A stretch of 64,000 nucleotides of DNA from Brachybacterium subflavum (GCF_009299795.1 NZ_VIGP01000003.1:586132-650131); one strand, 5' to 3'. Positions 53,363 through 63,871 are shown, counted from the first letter of the stretch. The notes: generated by a model not told the origin, from the letters alone. Numbers and translations are program-made.

Positions 53363-53863
53363 TCAGCGTGCGGTGTGGGGCTCGTCGCCCCGGGTGGTGA
53401 CGCCGGGGATCCCGCCCTCGCGGCCGGCATCGGCCGACGCCGGCGACTCGTCGTCGACGTCGGGGAGGGGCTCCGCACGGTCCTCGGTGCCGTCCGCGGT
53501 CGAGTCGAGCGCGGTGGCGTCCTGCGCGGTGCGCGAGGTCTCGGAGCGCTCCGCGCTCTCGACGGTCTCGCCCTCGAGGGCGGGGGCGTCGTTGTGGGCG
53601 GCGTTCGGGTCCGCCGCGCCGGCGATCGCCTGGCGGGCCCACTTGGTGTGCGCACCGGACTCTGTCTCGAGGATGACGACGTCGTCGTACTCCTCGACGA
53701 TCAGTCCGAAGAAGCCGGAGTGGGTGCGGACCTCGTCCCCGACGCCGAGCGCCCGGACCTTCTCCTGCTGGGCGGCCTGGGCCTTGCGCTGACGGCTGGA
53801 CATCCAGACCATCAGCAGGATCATCGCACCGAACATCACGATGAGGGGGATCATGGACTGCAT
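53363..53863 (-). CDS. yajC: Preprotein translocase subunit YajC
   Basis: 166 residues. One N-terminal span (SMIPLIVMFGAMILLMVWMS) is followed by the basic RQRKAQAAQQEKVRAL and the conserved beta domain LGVGDEVRTHSGFFGLIVEE. The C-terminal 80 residues are acidic and disordered, unlike the short proteobacterial YajC. ATG at 53863 with AAAGGA upstream, chosen over a very long shadow frame through ruvB. A -10-like TAGAGT at 53987-53982 suggests its own promoter with a leader of about 112 nt. First gene of the sec operon. Confidence 0.92.
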   Translation of the reverse strand: MQSMIPLIVMFGAMILLMVWMSSRQRKAQAAQQEKVRALGVGDEVRTHSGFFGLIVEEYDDVVILETESGAHTKWARQAIAGAADPNAAHNDAPALEGETVESAERSETSRTAQDATALDSTADGTEDRAEPLPDVDDESPASADAGREGGIPGVTTRGDEPHTAR

Positions 53864-53981
53864 GGGGGTCCTTTCGAGCGCCGCCTGGCACCGGAGGCGC
53901 GGGGCGCGAGCTGATCGACGGGTGCGGAGGAGCCGCACGGGCGGGCGCGGAGCGGCCCGGCCGCACGCGCACCCGCAACAC

Positions 53982-53987
53982 TCTACC
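53982..53987 (-). promoter_or_regulatory. -10 element of the yajC-secD-secF-apt operon
   Basis: Minus-strand TAGAGT, 119-124 bp upstream of the yajC start, in the 194-bp gap after ruvB. Confidence 0.35.
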
Positions 53988-54033
53988 TGCCGTCCCCGAA
54001 CGCCCCCTCGGAACATGGCCGCGGTGGCGCGAG

Positions 54034-54051
54034 GGCGGGCCGGGGCCCGCC
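54034..54051 (-). terminator. Short hairpin after ruvB
   Basis: An 8-bp inverted repeat (GGCGGGCC/GGCCCGCC), 7 bp after the ruvB stop. It is a modest terminator candidate. Confidence 0.45.
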
Positions 54052-54057
54052 GATCCT

Positions 54058-55131
54058 TCAGAACCGCCCGAGCGGCGGGGTCGTGCCGTGTGCCGGCTCG
54101 GGCGCCGCGAGCCCCAGGTGCGACCAGGCGAGCGGCGTCGCGATGCGGCCGCGCGGGGTGCGCGTGAGGAAGCCCTCGCGCACGAGGTACGGCTCGACGA
54201 CCGTCTCGACGGTCTCCGTCTCCTCGCCCACGGACACCGCGAGGGTCGACAGCCCCACCGGTCCCCCGGCGAAGCGCTTGCACAGCGCCGAGATCACGGC
54301 GCGGTCGAGGCGGTCCAGGCCTCTCACGTCCACCTCGTAGACGTCCAGGGCACGGCGGGCGGCGTCGAGGTCGAGGCGTCCGTCGCCGCGCACCTGCGCC
54401 CAGTCGCGCACGCGCCGCAGGAGGCGGTTCGCGATGCGGGGGGTGCCGCGCGAGCGGGAGGAGATCTCGCCGGCGGCCTCGTCCTCGATCTCGACCGCGA
54501 GCTGCCCGGCCGAGCGCGTGACCACGCGGTGCAGCTCCTCGGCCCGGTAGTAGTCGAGGTGGCCGGTGAACCCGAAGCGGTCCCGCAGCGGCGCGGGAAG
54601 GAGACCCGCGCGCGTCGTCGCGCCGACGACGGTGAAGGGCGGCAGCTCGAGCGGGATCGAGGTCGCGCCGACGCCCTTGCCGACCACCACGTCGACGCGG
54701 AAGTCCTCCATGGCGATGTAGAGCATCTCCTCGGCGGGACGCGCGAGCCGGTGGATCTCGTCGATGAACAGCACCTCCCCCTCCTCGAGCGCGGAGAGGA
54801 TCGCGGCGAGGTCCCCCGCGTGCTGCACGGCGGGTCCGGAGGTGATGCGCAGGGGGACGGACAGCTCGGTGGCGATGATCATCGCCAGGGTCGTCTTGCC
54901 GAGCCCCGGGGGGCCCGAGAGGAGCATGTGCTCGGGCGCGCGCCCGCGGCCCTTGGCGGCGTCGAGCACCAGGGAGAGCTGCTCGCGCACGACCTCCTGG
55001 CCGACGAAGTCCGCGAGGCTCTTCGGACGCAGAGCGGCCTCTGCTGCCCGCTCGAGCGCGCCCGACTCGGCGCTCGTAAGGGCGCGCCCGCCGTCGTCGG
55101 CCTCGTCGAAGTCCTCCGTCGACGCGCTCAC
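54058..55131 (-). CDS. ruvB: Holliday junction DNA helicase motor RuvB
   Basis: 357-residue AAA+ motor for branch migration. Walker [10 protein letters not shown] at about 73-81, Walker B in [19 protein letters not shown]. Sensor 1 is [20 protein letters not shown], with the arginine finger in the same block. The winged-helix C-terminal domain holds [37 protein letters not shown] is the classic RuvB opening. GTG start at 55131 overlaps the ruvA stop (GTGA). Confidence 0.97.
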   Translation of the reverse strand: MSASTEDFDEADDGGRALTSAESGALERAAEAALRPKSLADFVGQEVVREQLSLVLDAAKGRGRAPEHMLLSGPPGLGKTTLAMIIATELSVPLRITSGPAVQHAGDLAAILSALEEGEVLFIDEIHRLARPAEEMLYIAMEDFRVDVVVGKGVGATSIPLELPPFTVVGATTRAGLLPAPLRDRFGFTGHLDYYRAEELHRVVTRSAGQLAVEIEDEAAGEISSRSRGTPRIANRLLRRVRDWAQVRGDGRLDLDAARRALDVYEVDVRGLDRLDRAVISALCKRFAGGPVGLSTLAVSVGEETETVETVVEPYLVREGFLTRTPRGRIATPLAWSHLGLAAPEPAHGTTPPLGRF

Positions 55132-55748
55132 CGGCTGCCTCCGAGACGGCGCAGCGCGGCGCGCAGCAGCCCGGCGGCATCCTGCGGGTCCTCGGGCTCC
55201 GCGTGGACGCCGGCGACGGCGTCGGCCGCGGCCTTGTCGGGCCAGCCGAGGCCGACGAGGGCCGTGACCACCTGGTCGTCCAGCGGGTTCGCGCCCGCCA
55301 CGGGAGCACCGGCGGCGTCGACCTGCTGCTCGCCCTGCTCCTCGGCGGGAGCGGAGAGCCTGCCCCCGAGCTCGAGGATCATGCGGCTCGCGACCTTGGG
55401 CCCGATCCCGGGCGTGCGGGTGATGGCCTTGACGTCCTGCGCGGTGACCGCACGGCGCAGGTCCTCCGGGGACAGGACCGCGAGCACGGCGAGGGCGAGG
55501 CGCGGGCCGATGCCGCTCACCGACTGCACGATCCGGAAGGTCTCCGTGTCCTCCGCGGAGGGGAACCCGAACAGCGTCATCGAGTCCTCGCGCACGACGA
55601 GCTCGGTGTGCAGGGTCAGGGGGGCGCCGTGCCGGGTCTGGGCGAGAGCGGCGGGCGTGGTGCGGACGAGGTAGCCCACGCCGTGGACGTCGAGGACCAG
55701 GGAATCGAGGCCGATCGAGGCCACCGTTCCGGTGAGAGAAGCGATCAC
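55128..55748 (-). CDS. ruvA: Holliday junction branch migration protein RuvA
   Basis: 206 residues. Domain I OB fold: [20 protein letters not shown] and [15 protein letters not shown]. Domain II with two helix-hairpin-helix motifs: [20 protein letters not shown] and [21 protein letters not shown] flexible acidic linker leads to domain III ([20 protein letters not shown]), which contacts RuvB. RuvA tetramers bind the four-way junction. It follows ruvC by 26 bp. Confidence 0.96.
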   Translation of the reverse strand: MIASLTGTVASIGLDSLVLDVHGVGYLVRTTPAALAQTRHGAPLTLHTELVVREDSMTLFGFPSAEDTETFRIVQSVSGIGPRLALAVLAVLSPEDLRRAVTAQDVKAITRTPGIGPKVASRMILELGGRLSAPAEEQGEQQVDAAGAPVAGANPLDDQVVTALVGLGWPDKAAADAVAGVHAEPEDPQDAAGLLRAALRRLGGSR

Positions 55749-55774
55749 GGCACCACCCTAGAACACGTGTTCGA

Positions 55775-56365
55775 TCAGAAGCGGGAGGTCGAGGACTCCC
55801 GGGCGCGCCGCGCGCTGCGCTCCGCCTCGGCCCAGACGGACTGCGCGCTCGTGCGGGCGCGTCCGCCGGCGTCCAGGCGCACGGGGCCGGGCCCGCGCCA
55901 GAGCTGGGTGAGGGCGATCGCGACGGCGTCGGCGGCGTCGGCCGGCTTCGGAGGCGCCTCGAGGTGCAGCAGCTTGACCAGCATGGTCTGGATCTGCTTC
56001 TTGTCGGCGCGCCCGCTGCCGGTGACAGCGGCCTTGACCTCGGAGGGCGTGTGCATGGCGATCCTGATGCCGCGCTGGGCGGCGAGCAGGATCGCGACCC
56101 CGGAGACCTGTGCGGTCCCCATCACGGTCGACGTGTTGTTCTGGCTGAACACGCGCTCGATGGCGACGACGTCCGGGGCGTGCTCCTCGATCTTCTCCTC
56201 GAGGCCCCGGGAGATCACGAGCAGGCGCTGGTCGATGCCCTCGTCCGGGCTGGAGCGCACCACGCCCACGTCGACGAGGGACGCCGAGCGGCCGCGCCCG
56301 GCGTCGAGGACGCCGTAGCCGCAGCGCGTGAGGCCGGGATCCACGCCGAGCACCCGGAGCGTCAT
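55775..56365 (-). CDS. ruvC: Crossover junction endodeoxyribonuclease RuvC
   Basis: 196-residue Holliday junction resolvase with an RNase H-like fold. Catalytic acids: Asp in [18 protein letters not shown], Glu in [20 protein letters not shown], and Asp pair in [16 protein letters not shown]. The lysine-rich DNA-contact region [19 protein letters not shown] is present. The short Arg-rich tail is extra. ATG at 56365. The order yebC-ruvC-ruvA-ruvB is the common bacterial arrangement. Confidence 0.96.
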   Translation of the reverse strand: MTLRVLGVDPGLTRCGYGVLDAGRGRSASLVDVGVVRSSPDEGIDQRLLVISRGLEEKIEEHAPDVVAIERVFSQNNTSTVMGTAQVSGVAILLAAQRGIRIAMHTPSEVKAAVTGSGRADKKQIQTMLVKLLHLEAPPKPADAADAVAIALTQLWRGPGPVRLDAGGRARTSAQSVWAEAERSARRARESSTSRF

Positions 56366-56417
56366 CGCTGCGACGCTCCGGATGCGGACGGGGACTCCCG
56401 GCGCGGCGACAGCAGGA

Positions 56418-57176
56418 TCAGTCCTCGTCCTCGAGCTGCGCGGCGACGTCCTCGGGGATGTCGAGGTTCGAGTAGACGTTCTGCACGTCGTCGCTGTCCT
56501 CGAGCGCGTCGATCAGGCGAAGCACCTTCTGGGCGCCGTCGAGGTCGACCTCGGTGCGGATGTTCGGCACGAACTGCGCCTCGGCGCTGTCGTAGTCGAT
56601 GCCCGCCTCCTGGAGAGCCGTGCGCACGGCGACCACGTCGCCGGTCTCGGAGATGATCTCGAAGGTCTCGCCCTCGTCGTTGATCTCCTCGGCGCCCGCG
56701 TCGAGCACGACCTCGAGCAGGTCGTCCTCGGTGTTGCCCTCCTTGGGCACCGCGACGACGCCCTTGCGGTTGAACATGTAGGCCACCGACCCGGAGTCCG
56801 CCATGTTGCCGCCGCTGCGGGTGAAGGCCAGGCGCACCTCGGAGACGGCACGGTTCTTGTTGTCCGTGAGGCACTCGACGAGCAGGGCCACGCCCCCGGG
56901 CGCGTACCCCTCGTACATGAGCGTCTGGTAGTCGACGCCGCCGCCGTCGAGCCCGCCGCCGCGCTTGACGGCGCGGTCGATGTTGTCGTTGGGGACCGAG
57001 GTCTTCTTGGCCTTCTGGATCGCGTCGTACAGGGTCGGGTTCCCCGCGGGGTCCGGCCCGCCCGTACGCGCCGCCACCTCGATGTTCTTGATGAGCTTGG
57101 CGAACAGCTTGCCGCGCTTGGCGTCGATCGCGGCCTTCTTGTGCTTGGTCGTCGCCCACTTGGAGTGACCCGACAT
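56418..57176 (-). CDS. yebC: YebC/PmpR-family protein (TACO1 family)
   Basis: 252 residues, the standard length. It opens [20 protein letters not shown] with [17 protein letters not shown], the hallmark of the family. Later blocks are [60 protein letters not shown] and [20 protein letters not shown]. Members act as transcription regulators in some bacteria, and recent work assigns many of them to translation of proline-rich stretches. Which applies here is not readable. ATG at 57176; 44 bp separate it from the PrsW-like gene upstream. Confidence 0.95.
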   Translation of the reverse strand: MSGHSKWATTKHKKAAIDAKRGKLFAKLIKNIEVAARTGGPDPAGNPTLYDAIQKAKKTSVPNDNIDRAVKRGGGLDGGGVDYQTLMYEGYAPGGVALLVECLTDNKNRAVSEVRLAFTRSGGNMADSGSVAYMFNRKGVVAVPKEGNTEDDLLEVVLDAGAEEINDEGETFEIISETGDVVAVRTALQEAGIDYDSAEAQFVPNIRTEVDLDGAQKVLRLIDALEDSDDVQNVYSNLDIPEDVAAQLEDED

Positions 57177-57220
57177 GTGTCTCCTCGGCTGGTCGATCCT
57201 TCGGTCTGGACCCCGACAGT

Positions 57221-58510
57221 CTACGGCCGACGCGGCCCTCGGCCGTCCGCGGCGGATGGGGCGGGGGCGACGGGCCGGCTGAGCGCGCCGATCAGCCGAC
57301 GGTCCGCGGTGATCCGCTCGAGCAGCTCCCGCTCGCGCTCCCGGGTCTTGGCCGTCGGCTTCCCGTGGAGCACGCCGTGGCGGGTGATGGCGAGGTCCAC
57401 CGAGGCGAGGATGAGGTCGTGCATCGCCATCCGCGGCACGGCCCCGTGCGCGGACGCCCACCTCTCGGCCCGGCGGCGGGCGCGGATCGAGACCAGCATG
57501 TCCACCTCGCGGGGAGCGAACCATCCGGCACGCCCGTAGGCGGAGAGCTGCGTGCGCACGATCCGCTTCTCCCGCAGCCTCAGGAAGGTCATGATGCCGG
57601 CGAGCAGGAGGAACAGCGGGAGCTGGATCGCGAGGTAGTAGCGCAGGAAGCCCGACATCGGCGCCGCCTGGTCGACCTCGATGAAGAAGGTGGACCCGTT
57701 CCACAGCGCGTGCAGGCACATGCCCAGCGACAGACCGCCCACGCCCAGTCCGAAGTAGAGCATGAGGGAGCGGCGCTCGGCGGCGATCCCCAGCCCCAGC
57801 CCGCACAGCGAGGTGAAGCTGGCATGGGCGAACGGGGAGAGCAGGCCGCGCAGCAGGAAGGTCTGCCAGAAGGCGTCGACGGTGCCCGAGGCCTGTGCCT
57901 GCTGGAAGGCGCGTCCGAAGTAGAGGACGTTCTCGGTGAAGGCGAAGCCGCCGGCGATGAGCATGGCGTAGACGACGCCGTCGATCGGCCCGCCGATGAA
58001 GCGGCGCCCCCAGATCAGCAGGGCGATGAGCCCGGAGGACTTCATCGATTCCTCGACCAGCGGCGCCTGGACCACGGCGGCGAGGAAGTTCGCGGTGTTC
58101 TCACCTGCGTCCTGCGGGGTGATCCACCAGGTCACGGCACCGCCGATGACGAAGGTCAGCGCGACCGATCCGGCCGCGCCCCACACGAAGGAGTAGACGA
58201 GGGTGATGCGCGGCTGAGGGGTGAAGCGGTCGAGCCACCACACGGCGGCGAGCACGAGGCTCACGGGCACGAGCGCGGCGGTGAACGCGACCAGGGCTGT
58301 GCCCGTGCCGAGCGGCCGGATCGTGAAGAACCACACGCCCGCGGCGACCAGGATCAGGGCCGCGATCGCACCGCCCCAGACGAGGAGCTGCACCCAGGGG
58401 CGCCGCCTTCGGGTGCGCCGTGCATCCCCCGGACGCAGGTGACCGGGCGACTGCGGGTCCGTGCGATCGACGTCGTACCCGTAGTCGGCGGCGGTCCCCG
58501 GGGCGCTCAT
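57221..58510 (-). CDS. PrsW-family intramembrane metalloprotease
   Basis: A 429-residue polytopic membrane protein with about eight to nine spans. The PrsW signature is present: the Glu-Glu pair in [20 protein letters not shown], the third-motif region [40 protein letters not shown] (conserved His) and the final [13 protein letters not shown]. PrsW proteins cut membrane-bound anti-sigma factors or process pheromone-like peptides. A cytoplasmic tail of about 110 residues is Arg-rich. The ATG at 58510 overlaps the stop of the HIT gene by 4 bp, so it is translated with HIT and thrS. Its substrate is unknown; no anti-sigma factor is nearby. Confidence 0.88.
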   Translation of the reverse strand: MSAPGTAADYGYDVDRTDPQSPGHLRPGDARRTRRRRPWVQLLVWGGAIAALILVAAGVWFFTIRPLGTGTALVAFTAALVPVSLVLAAVWWLDRFTPQPRITLVYSFVWGAAGSVALTFVIGGAVTWWITPQDAGENTANFLAAVVQAPLVEESMKSSGLIALLIWGRRFIGGPIDGVVYAMLIAGGFAFTENVLYFGRAFQQAQASGTVDAFWQTFLLRGLLSPFAHASFTSLCGLGLGIAAERRSLMLYFGLGVGGLSLGMCLHALWNGSTFFIEVDQAAPMSGFLRYYLAIQLPLFLLLAGIMTFLRLREKRIVRTQLSAYGRAGWFAPREVDMLVSIRARRRAERWASAHGAVPRMAMHDLILASVDLAITRHGVLHGKPTAKTRERERELLERITADRRLIGALSRPVAPAPSAADGRGPRRP

Positions 58511-59139
58511 GCGTGCTCGCCCTCCCCTGCTCCGGCGGGCCAGGCCGCGGCGTACTGGGCGCGGGTGTCGGCGAGCAGGATGGGCAGCGCCTTGGTGCGG
58601 CCGACGATCGGCAGGAAGTTCGCATCGCCGATCCAGCGCGGGACGACGTGCTGGTGCAGGTGCGCGGCGATGCCCGCTCCGCCGGCCTGGCCCTGGTTCA
58701 TGCCCAGGTTGAAGCCGTCGGGCCGGGAGACCTCCCGCACCACCCGCATGGCGGTGCGGGTGAGCTCCGCGACCTCGAGCACCTCGCCCTGGGTGAGGTC
58801 GGTGTAGTCCGCGACGTGCCGGTACGGGCACACCATGAGGTGACCGCTGTTGTAGGGGAAGAGGTTGAGGATCACGAACGCGAGGGACCCGCGATGGACG
58901 ATGAGCGCGTCCTCGTCGCTCTTCGCGGGCCCCGCGCAGAAGGGGCACTGCTCGCCGTCGTCGGGATCCTCGGGCTTGCCCTCGCCCTGGATGTACACCA
59001 TCCGATGGGGCGTCCAGAGCCGGTCCATGCCGTCGTCCTCGCCCGCGAAGGCGCTCGGGGACTCGACGCGCACGGGCTCGTCGGCCTGCGGCTGATCGGA
59101 CGTCGGCCCCGCGGGACCGTGCTGCTCGGGCGTGCCCAT
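58507..59139 (-). CDS. HIT-family protein, Ap4A phosphorylase-like
   Basis: 210 residues. The HIT triad is HLHQHVVPRW near residue 160. CPFC at about 65 belongs to the usual N-terminal zinc-type pair of this branch. The body is ALIVHRGSLAFVILNLFPYN then SGHLMVCPYRHVADYTDLTQ and GFNLGMNQGQAGGAGIAAHL. This matches the actinobacterial group that includes M. tuberculosis Rv2613c, an Ap4A phosphorylase, next to thrS. Its job would be removal of Ap4A made by synthetases. ATG at 59139, 9 bp after the thrS stop. Confidence 0.9.
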   Translation of the reverse strand: MGTPEQHGPAGPTSDQPQADEPVRVESPSAFAGEDDGMDRLWTPHRMVYIQGEGKPEDPDDGEQCPFCAGPAKSDEDALIVHRGSLAFVILNLFPYNSGHLMVCPYRHVADYTDLTQGEVLEVAELTRTAMRVVREVSRPDGFNLGMNQGQAGGAGIAAHLHQHVVPRWIGDANFLPIVGRTKALPILLADTRAQYAAAWPAGAGEGEHA

Positions 59140-59148
59140 CGGACCTCC

Positions 59149-61149
59149 TCAGACCTGGGCGCGGGTGCGGATCGACTCGACGATGCGCTCGACGGCCTCG
59201 TCCACGGGGATGCCGTTGTCCTGGCTGCCGTTGCGGAAGCGGAAGGAGACCGCCCCGTTCTCCTGGTCCTCGCCGCCGGCGATGAGCAGGTAGGGCACTT
59301 TCTCCTTGGTGTGGGTGCGGATCTTCTTCTGCATCCGGTCGTCCGAGGCGTCGACCTCCACGCGCACTCCCCGTTCGCGCAGCCGCTGCGCGACCTGGTC
59401 GAGGTAGGGCGCGTACTCGGCGGCCACCGGGATGCCGACGACCTGCACGGGGGCGAGCCAGACCGGGAAGGCGCCCGCGTAGTGCTCGAGCAGCACGCCG
59501 AAGAAGCGCTCGATCGATCCGAAGAGCGCGCGGTGGATCATCACCGGGCGCTGGCGGGAGCCGTCGGACGCGGTGTACTCGAGCTCGAAGAGCTCGGGCT
59601 CGAAGAAGTCGAGCTGGATGGTCGAGAGCTGCCAGGTGCGGCCGATCGCGTCCTTGGCCTGGACCGAGATCTTCGGGCCGTAGAAGGCGGCGCCGCCCGG
59701 ATCCGGCACCAGGTCGAGCCCCGACTCCCGCGCGACCTCCTCGAGGGTGCGGGTCGCCTCCTCCCAGGTCGCCTCGTCGCCCACGGACTTCTCGGGGTCG
59801 CGGGTGGACAGCTCGAGGTAGAAGTCGTCGAGCCCGTAGTCGCGCAGCAGGTCGAGCACGAAGGTCAGCAGGCTCGCGAGCTCGTCGCGCATCTGCTCGC
59901 GGGTGGTGTAGATGTGGGCGTCGTCCTGGGTGAAGCCGCGGGCGCGGGTGAGGCCGTGGACCACGCCGGACTTCTCGTAGCGGTAGACGCTGCCGAACTC
60001 GAACAGCCGCAGCGGGAGCTCGCGGTAGGAGCGCCCGCGGGACCGGAAGACGAGGTTGTGCATCGGGCAGTTCATGGGCTTGAGGTAGTAGTCCTGGCCC
60101 TGCTTGGTGACGTTGCCCTCGGCGTCGTGCTCCTCGTCCAGGTGCATGGGCGGATACATGCCGTCGGCGTACCACTCGAGGTGGCGGGAGGTCTCGAAGA
60201 GGTTCTTCTTGGTGATGTGCGGGGTGGAGACGAAGGAGTAGCCGGCCTCGATGTGACGACGGCGGGAGTACTCCTCCATCTCCATCTTGATCATCGCGCC
60301 CTTGGGGTGGAACACGGGCAGCCCGGAGCCGATCTCGTCGGGGAACGAGAACAGGTCCAGCTCGGAGCCCAGGCGGCGGTGGTCGCGGCGCTCGGCCTCG
60401 GCGATGCGCTCCTGGTAGGCCTTGAGCTCGTCCTTGGTGGGCCAGGCGGTGCCGTAGACGCGCTGCAGCATCGGGTTCTTCTCGCTCCCGCGCCAGTACG
60501 CGGCGGCGGAGCGGGTGAGGGCGAAGCCGTTGCCGATGTGCTTGGTCGAGGGCAGGTGGGGGCCGCGGCAGAGGTCGGTCCAGACCACCTCGCCCTTCTT
60601 GGAGACGTTGTCGTACATGGTCAGTCCGCCCGCGCCGACCTCCACGCTCGCGCCCTCGGCGGCGTCGTCGGCGGTGGACTTGAGGCCGATCAGCTCGAGC
60701 TTGAAGGGCTCGCCGGACTCCTCGGCGCGGGCCTCGTCATCGCTGACCTCGCGGCGCACGAACCGCTGGTTCTCCTTGACGATGCGCCCCATCTGCTTCT
60801 CGAGGTTCTTGAGGTCCTCGGGGGTGAAGGGGGTCTCGACGTCGAAGTCGTAGTAGAAGCCGTCGGTGATGGGCGGTCCGATCCCCAGCTTCGCCTCGGG
60901 GTTCACGCGCTGCACCGCCTGGGCGAGCACGTGCGCGGTCGAGTGGCGCAGGATGGCGAGGCCGTCCTCGCTGCCGAGCTCGACGCCCTCGATCTCCTGG
61001 CCGTCGGCCACGGCGGTCGCGAGGTCCCGCAGCTCGCCGTCGACCCGCAGGGCGATGATCGTGCCCTGGCCCTCGAACAGCTCGGCGCCCGTGGTCCCCT
61101 CCTCGATCTGCTGGGGGGATCCGTCGAGGGTGATGGCGATCTGGGCCAC
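59149..61149 (-). CDS. thrS: Threonine-tRNA ligase
   Basis: Class II synthetase, 666 residues. N-terminal TGS domain ([20 protein letters not shown]), editing domain with the metal-type motif [14 protein letters not shown]. The catalytic core has [20 protein letters not shown] with the zinc Cys, motif 2 around [20 protein letters not shown] and motif 3 near [20 protein letters not shown]. The C-terminal anticodon domain is [20 protein letters not shown]. The start is GTG at 61149 with AAGGAG upstream. A -10-like TACGAT lies about 60 bp upstream. I see no T-box leader. The operon thrS-HIT-PrsW-yebC continues leftward. Confidence 0.96.
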   Translation of the reverse strand: MAQIAITLDGSPQQIEEGTTGAELFEGQGTIIALRVDGELRDLATAVADGQEIEGVELGSEDGLAILRHSTAHVLAQAVQRVNPEAKLGIGPPITDGFYYDFDVETPFTPEDLKNLEKQMGRIVKENQRFVRREVSDDEARAEESGEPFKLELIGLKSTADDAAEGASVEVGAGGLTMYDNVSKKGEVVWTDLCRGPHLPSTKHIGNGFALTRSAAAYWRGSEKNPMLQRVYGTAWPTKDELKAYQERIAEAERRDHRRLGSELDLFSFPDEIGSGLPVFHPKGAMIKMEMEEYSRRRHIEAGYSFVSTPHITKKNLFETSRHLEWYADGMYPPMHLDEEHDAEGNVTKQGQDYYLKPMNCPMHNLVFRSRGRSYRELPLRLFEFGSVYRYEKSGVVHGLTRARGFTQDDAHIYTTREQMRDELASLLTFVLDLLRDYGLDDFYLELSTRDPEKSVGDEATWEEATRTLEEVARESGLDLVPDPGGAAFYGPKISVQAKDAIGRTWQLSTIQLDFFEPELFELEYTASDGSRQRPVMIHRALFGSIERFFGVLLEHYAGAFPVWLAPVQVVGIPVAAEYAPYLDQVAQRLRERGVRVEVDASDDRMQKKIRTHTKEKVPYLLIAGGEDQENGAVSFRFRNGSQDNGIPVDEAVERIVESIRTRAQV

Positions 61150-61325
61150 GGGGTGCTCCTTGCTGGTCGGTTCGAGCCGGCCGACGATGTCGGCTCCGCG
61201 GACGATCGTATCGGGCCGCCGCCTCCCCCGAGAACCGCATTCGACCGGCGCGAGACGCGCGCGACGCGGGACCGGAGAGGGCGCGGCGCCGGATGGCTCG
61301 GGGCGCGGGACCGGTCTGCGCGGGC

Positions 61326-62858
61326 TCAGCCGGTGAACAGTCCGACGGCGGTGATGAGCGTCTTGACGACGCCGTAGGCCAGCGCCGCGACCACGATGAG
61401 TGCGAGCACGCCGGCCGCGGCGGCGTGCGCGCCGCCCGCGGACGCCGCCCCGTCGGCTCCGTGCCATGCGTCCGACGCCTTCGCCGCGGCCTCGCGGTCA
61501 TGCTCGGCCTTCTTCGCGACGACCTCCGGGTCCTCGAAGTGGCGCGGGTCGAGCCGGCGGATCAGGAGGTTCGAGACGAAGCCGACGGCGAGGATGCCGA
61601 TCATGATGATCAGCGCCAGACGATAGAGGCCGAAGCCCTCCTGGCCCGCGCTCTTCTGGTGCTCGACCACGGAGTTCACGATCAGCGGGCCCACGATGCC
61701 TGCGGCGGACCACGCCGTGAGCAGTCGGCCGTGGATCGCGCCCACCTGGTACACGCCGAACAGGTCCTTGAGGTAGGCGGGCGCCGTGGCGAAGCCGCCC
61801 CCGTAGAAGGAGATGATCACGAGCGCCGAGAGCACGAAGATCGCGAGCGCCTGGGAGCCGACGGTCACCAGCAGCAGGTACAGGAGGATCCCGCCGCCGA
61901 GGAACACCAGGTACGTGGTCTTCCGGCCCAGGTAGTCCGAGGCCGTGGACCACACGAAGCGGCCGCCCATGTTGAAGATCGAGAGCAGCCCCACGAAGCC
62001 GCCGGCGGCGACCGCGGTGATGCCGGCGAAGGATCCCTGGATCATGGGCGAGGCGGACTCGAGGATGCCGATGCCGGCGGTGACGTTGGTGAACAGCGCG
62101 ATCCACAGCAGCCAGAACTGCGGGGTGCGCATCGCTCCCCGGACGGAGACGTTGCCCGCGGACTGCATGGGCTTGGCCGTGGCTCGCGAGGCGTCGAAGC
62201 CGGTCGGCGTCCAGTCCGGATGCGGGAGGCGGATGACGTACGCGCCGAGCGCGATGACGATCAGGTAGATCACCGCGAGGGTGAGGAAGGTGCCGGTGAT
62301 GCCGTCGCCGAGACGATCGGCGCCGCCGCCGTACAGGGCCATCAGCGCGTTGGAGGTGGGGCTCGCGATGAGCGCGCCGCCCCCGAATCCCATGATCGCC
62401 AGCCCCGTGGAGAGGCCCGGACGATCCGGGAACCACTTCATGAGCGTGGACACCGGGGAGATGTAGCCGATCCCGAGCCCGATGCCGCCGATGACTCCGT
62501 AGCCGACGTACACGAGCCAGAGCTGGCTGGTCGCGACGCCCAGCGTGGCCACGAGGAAGCCCGCCACCCAGAAGGCGCCGGAGACCACCATCGACGCGCG
62601 CGGGCCGACCTTCTCGACCCAGGCGCCCGCGATCGCCGAGGAGATGCCGAGCATCGCGATCGCGAGGGAGAAGATCCAGCCGGTCGCGACCTCGCCGCTG
62701 CCCTCGTCGAAGCCGAAGTGGTCGATGAGTGGGGCCTTGAACACGGAGAACGCGTAGACCTGGCCGATGCTCAGGTGGATGGCGAGGGCCGCGGGCGGGA
62801 TCAGCCAGCGGTTGAACTTCACGGGCGCGACGATCGCGTCGCGTTCGAGCACGGACAT
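61326..62858 (-). CDS. MFS transporter, oxalate/formate antiporter (OFA) type
   Basis: 510 residues with twelve spans plus an extra C-terminal hydrophobic helix ([20 protein letters not shown]). OFA features include the start [20 protein letters not shown] (FSVFKAPL), the loop [40 protein letters not shown] and [15 protein letters not shown]. The Tyr in VYAFSVF is the pattern of this branch. Many actinobacterial members transport monocarboxylates or unknown anions, so oxalate specificity should not be assumed. ATG at 62858; a -10-like TAGCGT at 62947-62942 gives a leader of about 77 nt. No terminator seen before thrS. Confidence 0.88.
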   Translation of the reverse strand: MSVLERDAIVAPVKFNRWLIPPAALAIHLSIGQVYAFSVFKAPLIDHFGFDEGSGEVATGWIFSLAIAMLGISSAIAGAWVEKVGPRASMVVSGAFWVAGFLVATLGVATSQLWLVYVGYGVIGGIGLGIGYISPVSTLMKWFPDRPGLSTGLAIMGFGGGALIASPTSNALMALYGGGADRLGDGITGTFLTLAVIYLIVIALGAYVIRLPHPDWTPTGFDASRATAKPMQSAGNVSVRGAMRTPQFWLLWIALFTNVTAGIGILESASPMIQGSFAGITAVAAGGFVGLLSIFNMGGRFVWSTASDYLGRKTTYLVFLGGGILLYLLLVTVGSQALAIFVLSALVIISFYGGGFATAPAYLKDLFGVYQVGAIHGRLLTAWSAAGIVGPLIVNSVVEHQKSAGQEGFGLYRLALIIMIGILAVGFVSNLLIRRLDPRHFEDPEVVAKKAEHDREAAAKASDAWHGADGAASAGGAHAAAAGVLALIVVAALAYGVVKTLITAVGLFTG

Positions 62859-62941
62859 GGGGGCTCCTCAGCAGCGAGGTCGGGGCACGGGGCGGGGCGG
62901 CACCGGTCTCCGGCACGACGTCGTGGGGACCGGACGAGCAG

Positions 62942-62947
62942 ACGCTA
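62942..62947 (-). promoter_or_regulatory. -10 element of the MFS transporter gene
   Basis: Minus-strand TAGCGT, about 85 bp upstream of the start codon; no good -35 seen. Confidence 0.35.
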
Positions 62948-63042
62948 CACGGTCCGCGGCGGCGCAGTGGGCACGAGGGCCGGCGTCGCGGCGGCGTGGT
63001 CCCGGACCGCCCCGGAGCGGCGGGGAACGGTCGGGGCATGAC

Positions 63043-63077
63043 GAAGGCCCTGACCGGATGCGCCGGTCAGGGCCTTC
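63043..63077 (-). terminator. Terminator of the leftward tRNA operon
   Basis: A perfect 15-bp stem (GAAGGCCCTGACCGG with CCGGTCAGGGCCTTC) with a 5-nt loop, just after tRNA-Val. Confidence 0.9.
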
Positions 63078-63082
63078 AGGGG

Positions 63083-63154
63083 TGGGCGATACTGGGATCG
63101 AACCAGTGACCTCTTTCGTGTCAGGAAAGCGCGCTACCACTGCGCCAATCGCCC
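63083..63154 (-). tRNA. tRNA-Val (GAC)
   Basis: 72 nt with cloverleaf: acceptor GGGCGAT/ATCGCCC, D arm GCGC...GCGC, anticodon stem CTTTC/GAAAG with loop CTGACAC (anticodon GAC), T loop TTCGATC. The 3' CCA is not encoded. Identical to the plus-strand copy at 63872-63943. Confidence 0.97.
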
Positions 63155-63184
63155 TGGTCGTCCTCCGCCCGGAGGCGGAAGCGG

Positions 63185-63255
63185 AGGTGGGTACGGGATT
63201 CGAACCCGTGTACACGGCTTTGCAGGCCGTTGCCTCGCCTCTCGGCCAACCCACC
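63185..63255 (-). tRNA. tRNA-Cys (GCA)
   Basis: 71 nt. Acceptor GGTGGGT/ACCCACC, anticodon stem ACGGC/GCCGT with loop CTGCAAA (anticodon GCA), T loop TTCGAAT, discriminator U as expected for Cys. The only Cys tRNA gene in the window. Confidence 0.97.
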
Positions 63256-63331
63256 GGACGAGCGGCCGACGCGAGGACGGCCCCTCATGAGGAACGGCGC
63301 TCCCGACAGTGTCGGGCGCGCCGCCTCCCGG

Positions 63332-63404
63332 AGCGGACGACGGGACTCGAACCCGCGACCCTCACCTTGGCAAGGTGATGCTCTACCAACTGAGCCACGT
63401 CCGC
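63332..63404 (-). tRNA. tRNA-Gly (GCC)
   Basis: 73 nt. Acceptor GCGGACG/CGTCCGC, anticodon stem TCACC/GGTGA with loop TTGCCAA (anticodon GCC), T loop TTCGAGT, discriminator U. Identical to the plus-strand copy at 63774-63846. Confidence 0.97.
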
Positions 63405-63430
63405 GTGACGAGGATCCGAGGATCCTGTCG

Positions 63431-63502
63431 TGGGCGATACTGGGATCGAACCAGTGACCTCTTCCGTGTGAAGGAAGCGCGCTACCACTACGCCAATCGC
63501 CC
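63431..63502 (-). tRNA. tRNA-Val (CAC)
   Basis: 72 nt. Same body as the GAC isoacceptor with changes in the D arm and anticodon arm: stem CTTCC/GGAAG, loop TTCACAC (anticodon CAC). First gene of the leftward tRNA operon Val-Gly-Cys-Val. Confidence 0.97.
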
Positions 63503-63680
63503 GTCGGGCCGCCCGCGAGCGAGCCCTTCGCTGTCCTGGGCGGGAGCCGGGCTCCCGATCGGACCTGGACGAGATTACACCACCGGCGGCGCAGATCCGA
63601 ACGTCAGAGACCACTTCTCGCTGTGGCGTGAGCCACCCCGGCCGACGCCCCGCAGGGCTGGTGCCGCGCATCACGTGCAT

Positions 63681-63710
63681 TTGCACGGGGCGTGCACACA
63701 CCCGTAATGT
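63681..63710 (+). promoter_or_regulatory. Promoter of the rightward tRNA operon
   Basis: TTGCAC at 63681-63686, 18-bp spacer, TAATGT at 63705-63710, about 64 bp before tRNA-Gly. A GTGCA-TT-TGCAC inverted repeat overlaps the -35. The 271 bp between the two tRNA operons hold no gene. A GTAATC-like -10 for the leftward operon lies near 63575. Confidence 0.6.
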
Positions 63711-63773
63711 GTCTCCTCGTCAGCGGGAACCACCTGCGCCGGGGCGACCCGGGGCGATGGATCCGGCAGATGC

Positions 63774-63846
63774 GCGGACGTGGCTCAGTTGGTAGAGCAT
63801 CACCTTGCCAAGGTGAGGGTCGCGGGTTCGAGTCCCGTCGTCCGCT
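63774..63846 (+). tRNA. tRNA-Gly (GCC), second copy
   Basis: 73 nt, base-for-base identical to the minus-strand tRNA-Gly at 63332-63404. Anticodon GCC. Confidence 0.97.
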
Positions 63847-63871
63847 CCGTCCCCTCGCAGCTCGGCTGCAT

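Noticed and set aside
61150..61325. T-box leader before thrS
   Set aside because: No AGGGTGG-type T-box sequence or specifier stem is visible in the 176-bp gap.
58420..61377. A plus-strand open frame of nearly 1,000 codons opposite thrS and the HIT gene
   Set aside because: A shadow frame. ThrRS and HIT motifs on the minus strand explain the DNA.
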